Below, piece by piece: positions 61,640-64,000 of a stretch of 64,000 nt of DNA. A program made the position numbers and the translations under genes. Every line of letters starts with the position of its first letter. Within the stretch, counting starts at the first letter, position 1. Location of the stretch: positions 682,001 through 746,000 of the forward strand of contig NW_018344288.1 in the NCBI RefSeq assembly GCF_002099425.1, read 5' to 3'. Source of the DNA: Phascolarctos cinereus (lineage: Eukaryota; Chordata; Mammalia; Diprotodontia; Phascolarctidae). The notes under the pieces are model-generated. The model was not told the origin of the DNA, did no database searches, and was given only the letters and a program-made list of their open reading frames with translations.

Positions 61640-62620
61640 GCTGCCATGGTAAGTTAACTTATCCACAGTATTCAAAATTTCTCCATTTGCTGTCACTGAT
61701 GGTTCCACATATGGATGCTGTGGTGCTGGCTGATGGAGCGCCTGTGTTTTCTTGATGTTAATTGTCAGGGCAGAATTGATCCATACTTTATTGCATCTCA
61801 GTTTCAGAGGCTGCATTGAGTGTGCAATCACCTGCATACAGACAAATGCACCAACATCCCCTCCACTTTAGTCTCAGTTTGTAGCCTTTTTAAGTTGAAG
61901 ACTTGGTGACTGGGAATGTGTGAGAGCATTGTCCATTATCCAGAACCTGGGCAAGCATGCCATTGTGAAATTGATGTACAATACTGACGAACTTCTCCAG
62001 GCAACCAGATTCTTAGATAATTTTCCATAAGCACTCATGACTGATAGTATCAAAGGCCTTGGTCAGATCTACAAACGTGTACAGAACTCTGTTCTGCTCC
62101 TGACATTTCTCCTGGAGTTGTCAGGCAGCAAACACCACATCGACCATTCCCTGGTCCTTTCTGAAGCCACACTGACTCTCAGGTAGATGACCATCTTCCA
62201 GGTGAAGGATCAGCCTATTAAAGAGGACTCTGGCAAGAATCTTGCAAGCAATGACTAAGAGAGAGCTCCCCTGATTGTCCCAGGACAATCTATTTCTTTT
62301 AACCTTTATAGAGATGGACAGTGGAGGCATCCTTGAACTTCTAGGGGATAACCTCCTCTTGTCATATAACCTGTAAAATTTCAGTCAGCTTTTGTATGAG
62401 CAATAGGCCCCCCATCTCTTAAATCTCAGCTGGACTAGAATCAGCACCAGGTGCTTTGCCACAGGAAAGGAGCCTAATGACATTCAGAACCTCTTCTTCA
62501 GTTGGAAGTTCAGCTAGAGAGGGATTGACTTCAGGCTGAGGTATGCAGTCAATGGCTTCAGCACTGATGATAGTCTGTTGAGAACACTGGAAGTGTTCAA
62601 CCCATCTCTCTAGCGTCATG
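61640..62620 (-). pseudogene. RTE LINE reverse-transcriptase domain (relic)
   Basis: Minus-strand motifs in order: ERWVEHFQCS near 62585-62615, VIRLLSCGKAPGADSSPAEI near 62420-62480, NQGSSLLVIACKILARVLFN near 62215-62280, LPESQCGFRKDQG near 62145-62185, and LYTFVDLTKAFDTIS near 62040-62085. The segment expected between FPVT and FNLKRLQ, which would hold the GVKQGC motif, is absent. The catalytic YADD box reads YAGD at 61827-61838. ALTINIKKTQALHQPAP near 61710-61765 and KLTYHGSVL follow. Both changes predict loss of polymerase activity. Confidence 0.88.
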
Positions 62621-63150
62621 TCCTTATCACTAATCAGTGTGGCTCCATCAGCACTGAGCAGCTGCTTTTCACCGTAGGTCTTTGGCCCATAAATAGGGCA
62701 TCATAAAAGCACTTTGGATTGTTATTAGCAGCACAAAACTTAACTTCATCTGCCTTCTTACAGAGCTAAGAATCCTGCCTCTCTCTAAGCTTCACTTGCA
62801 CTTCACTTTTGATGGAATTAAATACCATCTTCTTAGAGATAGATAACCTATCCTGCTGTTAAACTCTATGGAGCGCGTTTTTCATTTAGCAGCTTCTGAA
62901 TTTCACCATCATTTTCATCAAACCAGGCTTGATGTTTTTGAGTGTTCTGACTCAGATGAGTAAATGCAGCGCTGTACACTGAGTCTGGGCACTGAAATCT
63001 CTGAAAGCTGCCCACTCCTTTTCTGCTCTACTGTTGCCAACTGTGTATTGGCTCAACTTTCCCTCCAAGTTAGCCACAAACAGTTCTTGCTCTGAGAAGC
63101 ACTTTAGTCTGTTGACATTAATTCTTTTGGTAGTTTTTTTTTTTTTTGCC

Positions 63151-63834
63151 TTAGGGCTGTTGCTTTTGTTGAATGTGAATATTTAGCTTGGAGAGGATAA
63201 GTCTATGATCAGTCCAGCACTCTGCTCCACACATTGCCTTTGTCATTCTTACTTCCTTTCTATTTCTTTTCCTTACAATCACATAGTCTATTAAATGCCA
63301 ATGTTTGCTGCGAGGGTGCATCCATGAAGTTTTATTGCATTTAAGTAAACTGAAGACAGTGTTGGTGATGAGAAGATCATGAGATGCACAAGTCTTCGGT
63401 AGTAAGTGACCATTGCTGTTGCTATTTCCAGCTCCATTTCTCCCAAGCACTCCCTGCCATGTCTGGTAGCCTGAGCCTAATATAGCATTAAAGTCACCCA
63501 GAATTATAAGCTTGTCCTCTTTTGGTACATTGATAGTAAGGGTCCTCAAGTCTTCATAAAATTTTTCTTTGACCTCATCAGGGTTTGTCATAGTGGGAAC
63601 ATAGGCACTGATGTTGGTGGTGTGGCATTCTCCTGCGAGTGGCAATCACATTATTATGAGTCTATCATTCACTCCTTTTGGTAGGTATACAAACTTGTTG
63701 ACTAGACTAGTTTTGATTGCAAAACCTACATCAGTTTCACAGTGCTCTCCATCACTGGGGCCACTCCAGAAAAACATGTATCTATCCCCAACTTCAGTAA
63801 GCTGACCTTCATTTGCAAGCTTTGTTTCTTTCAC
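63151..63834 (-). pseudogene. RTE LINE apurinic-type endonuclease domain (relic)
   Basis: Two adjoining minus-strand frames encode the APE-type endonuclease that nicks target DNA for LINE insertion. Visible motifs: ETKLANEGQLTEVGDRY and FFWSGPSDGEHC near 63740-63830, ISAYVPTMTNPDEVKEKFYE near 63555-63610, the catalytic LGDFNA near 63490-63510, NKTSWMHPRSKHWHLIDYVI near 63280-63340, and the terminal CWTDHRLILSKL near 63185-63220 with the conserved D-H pair. The two frames are offset, so the domain is no longer continuous. More N-terminal residues would lie beyond 63840 and beyond the window edge. Confidence 0.9.
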
Positions 63835-64000
63835 TCAGGGCTGTGATTTGGATGTGACGTCTGCTGAGTTCTCTCACAACCAGAGCTGTTCTTCTTTCAG
63901 ATCTACTGGATTTTGCATTGTCTATAAGTGCACACACATTCCATGTCCCGACGGTGAGTGGAATTATCTTTGCAGAAGTTTTTGTACAGGGTTGGGTAAG

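Larger units (their letters stand above)
60864..64000 (-). mobile_element. RTE-clade LINE, decayed, 5' end beyond the window
   Basis: On the minus strand the order is endonuclease, RT, C-terminus, short 3' end and a trinucleotide tail ((GGT)n on the plus strand, 60864-60889). The DNA end is TTTTGGTCCTCTTTGAGAAC. About 3.1 kb is present, close to the usual size of an RTE-type element. Missing RT sequence, stops and shifts make it non-functional. RTE is inferred from the endonuclease/RT motifs, the compact size and the tail; the exact family is not proven. Confidence 0.88.

Overview
The window looks like intergenic or intronic DNA from a marsupial nuclear genome. It is A+T-rich and CpG-poor. 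Its interspersed repeats are a marsupial set: CORE-SINEs of the Mar1 and WSINE1 kind, MIR and MIR3, L2 and L3/CR1 LINEs, marsupial-type L1 tails, RTE-clade LINEs, and short hAT-like terminal-inverted-repeat elements. The A-tailed WSINE1-type SINEs weakly suggest an Australian lineage, but the species cannot be fixed from the sequence. Family names come from recalled consensus features, not from a library search.

No convincing host protein-coding exon, tRNA, CRISPR array or bacterial-type operon was found. Most open frames are chance frames in simple repeats, or fragments of LINE reading frames. The only recognisable structural-RNA sequence is a decayed, A-tailed partial copy of 7SL RNA at 35.55-35.77 kb.

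Layout: 0-9 kb is dense in MIR, MIR3, Mar1 and L2 tails, with a pyrimidine tract and a tetranucleotide repeat near 6 kb and an L3/CR1 tail at 8.6-9.0 kb. From 9 to 15 kb there is mostly unrecognised DNA, a second L3/CR1 copy split by a WSINE1-type SINE with a perfect target duplication, and L1 3' ends on the minus strand. From 15 to 26 kb there is an antisense L1 ORF2 fragment, long L2 pieces, several palindromic microsatellites, a composite retroposon that ends like an RTE LINE (about 21-21.9 kb), and two hAT-like elements. At 26.66-28.18 kb lies an unusual L1 copy in which an L1 5'UTR-like segment is joined directly to the ORF2 3' region. From 28 to 43 kb there are many L2 copies on both strands (one spans RT to tail at 32.3-33.4 kb), an RTE 3' end at 31.2-31.7 kb, the 7SL relic, and an L1 3'UTR with target duplications. 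From 43 to 46 kb there is a decayed BovB-like RTE element. From 46 to 60 kb L2 copies on both strands dominate, with MIR3, hAT-like and L1 tails. From 60.86 kb to the window edge an RTE-clade LINE runs on the minus strand with recognisable endonuclease, reverse transcriptase and C-terminal parts; its catalytic YADD box has become YAGD.

The repeats form an ordered history: L2, L3 and MIR are oldest, hAT-like and RTE/Mar1 copies come later, and WSINE1-type SINEs and L1 tails are inserted into the others. I found no new functional system. The most interesting items are the chimeric L1, the RTE-tailed composite retroposon and its tail match to the two RTE LINE 3' ends, the 7SL retrocopy, and an unexplained inverted repeat at 29.71-29.81 kb.
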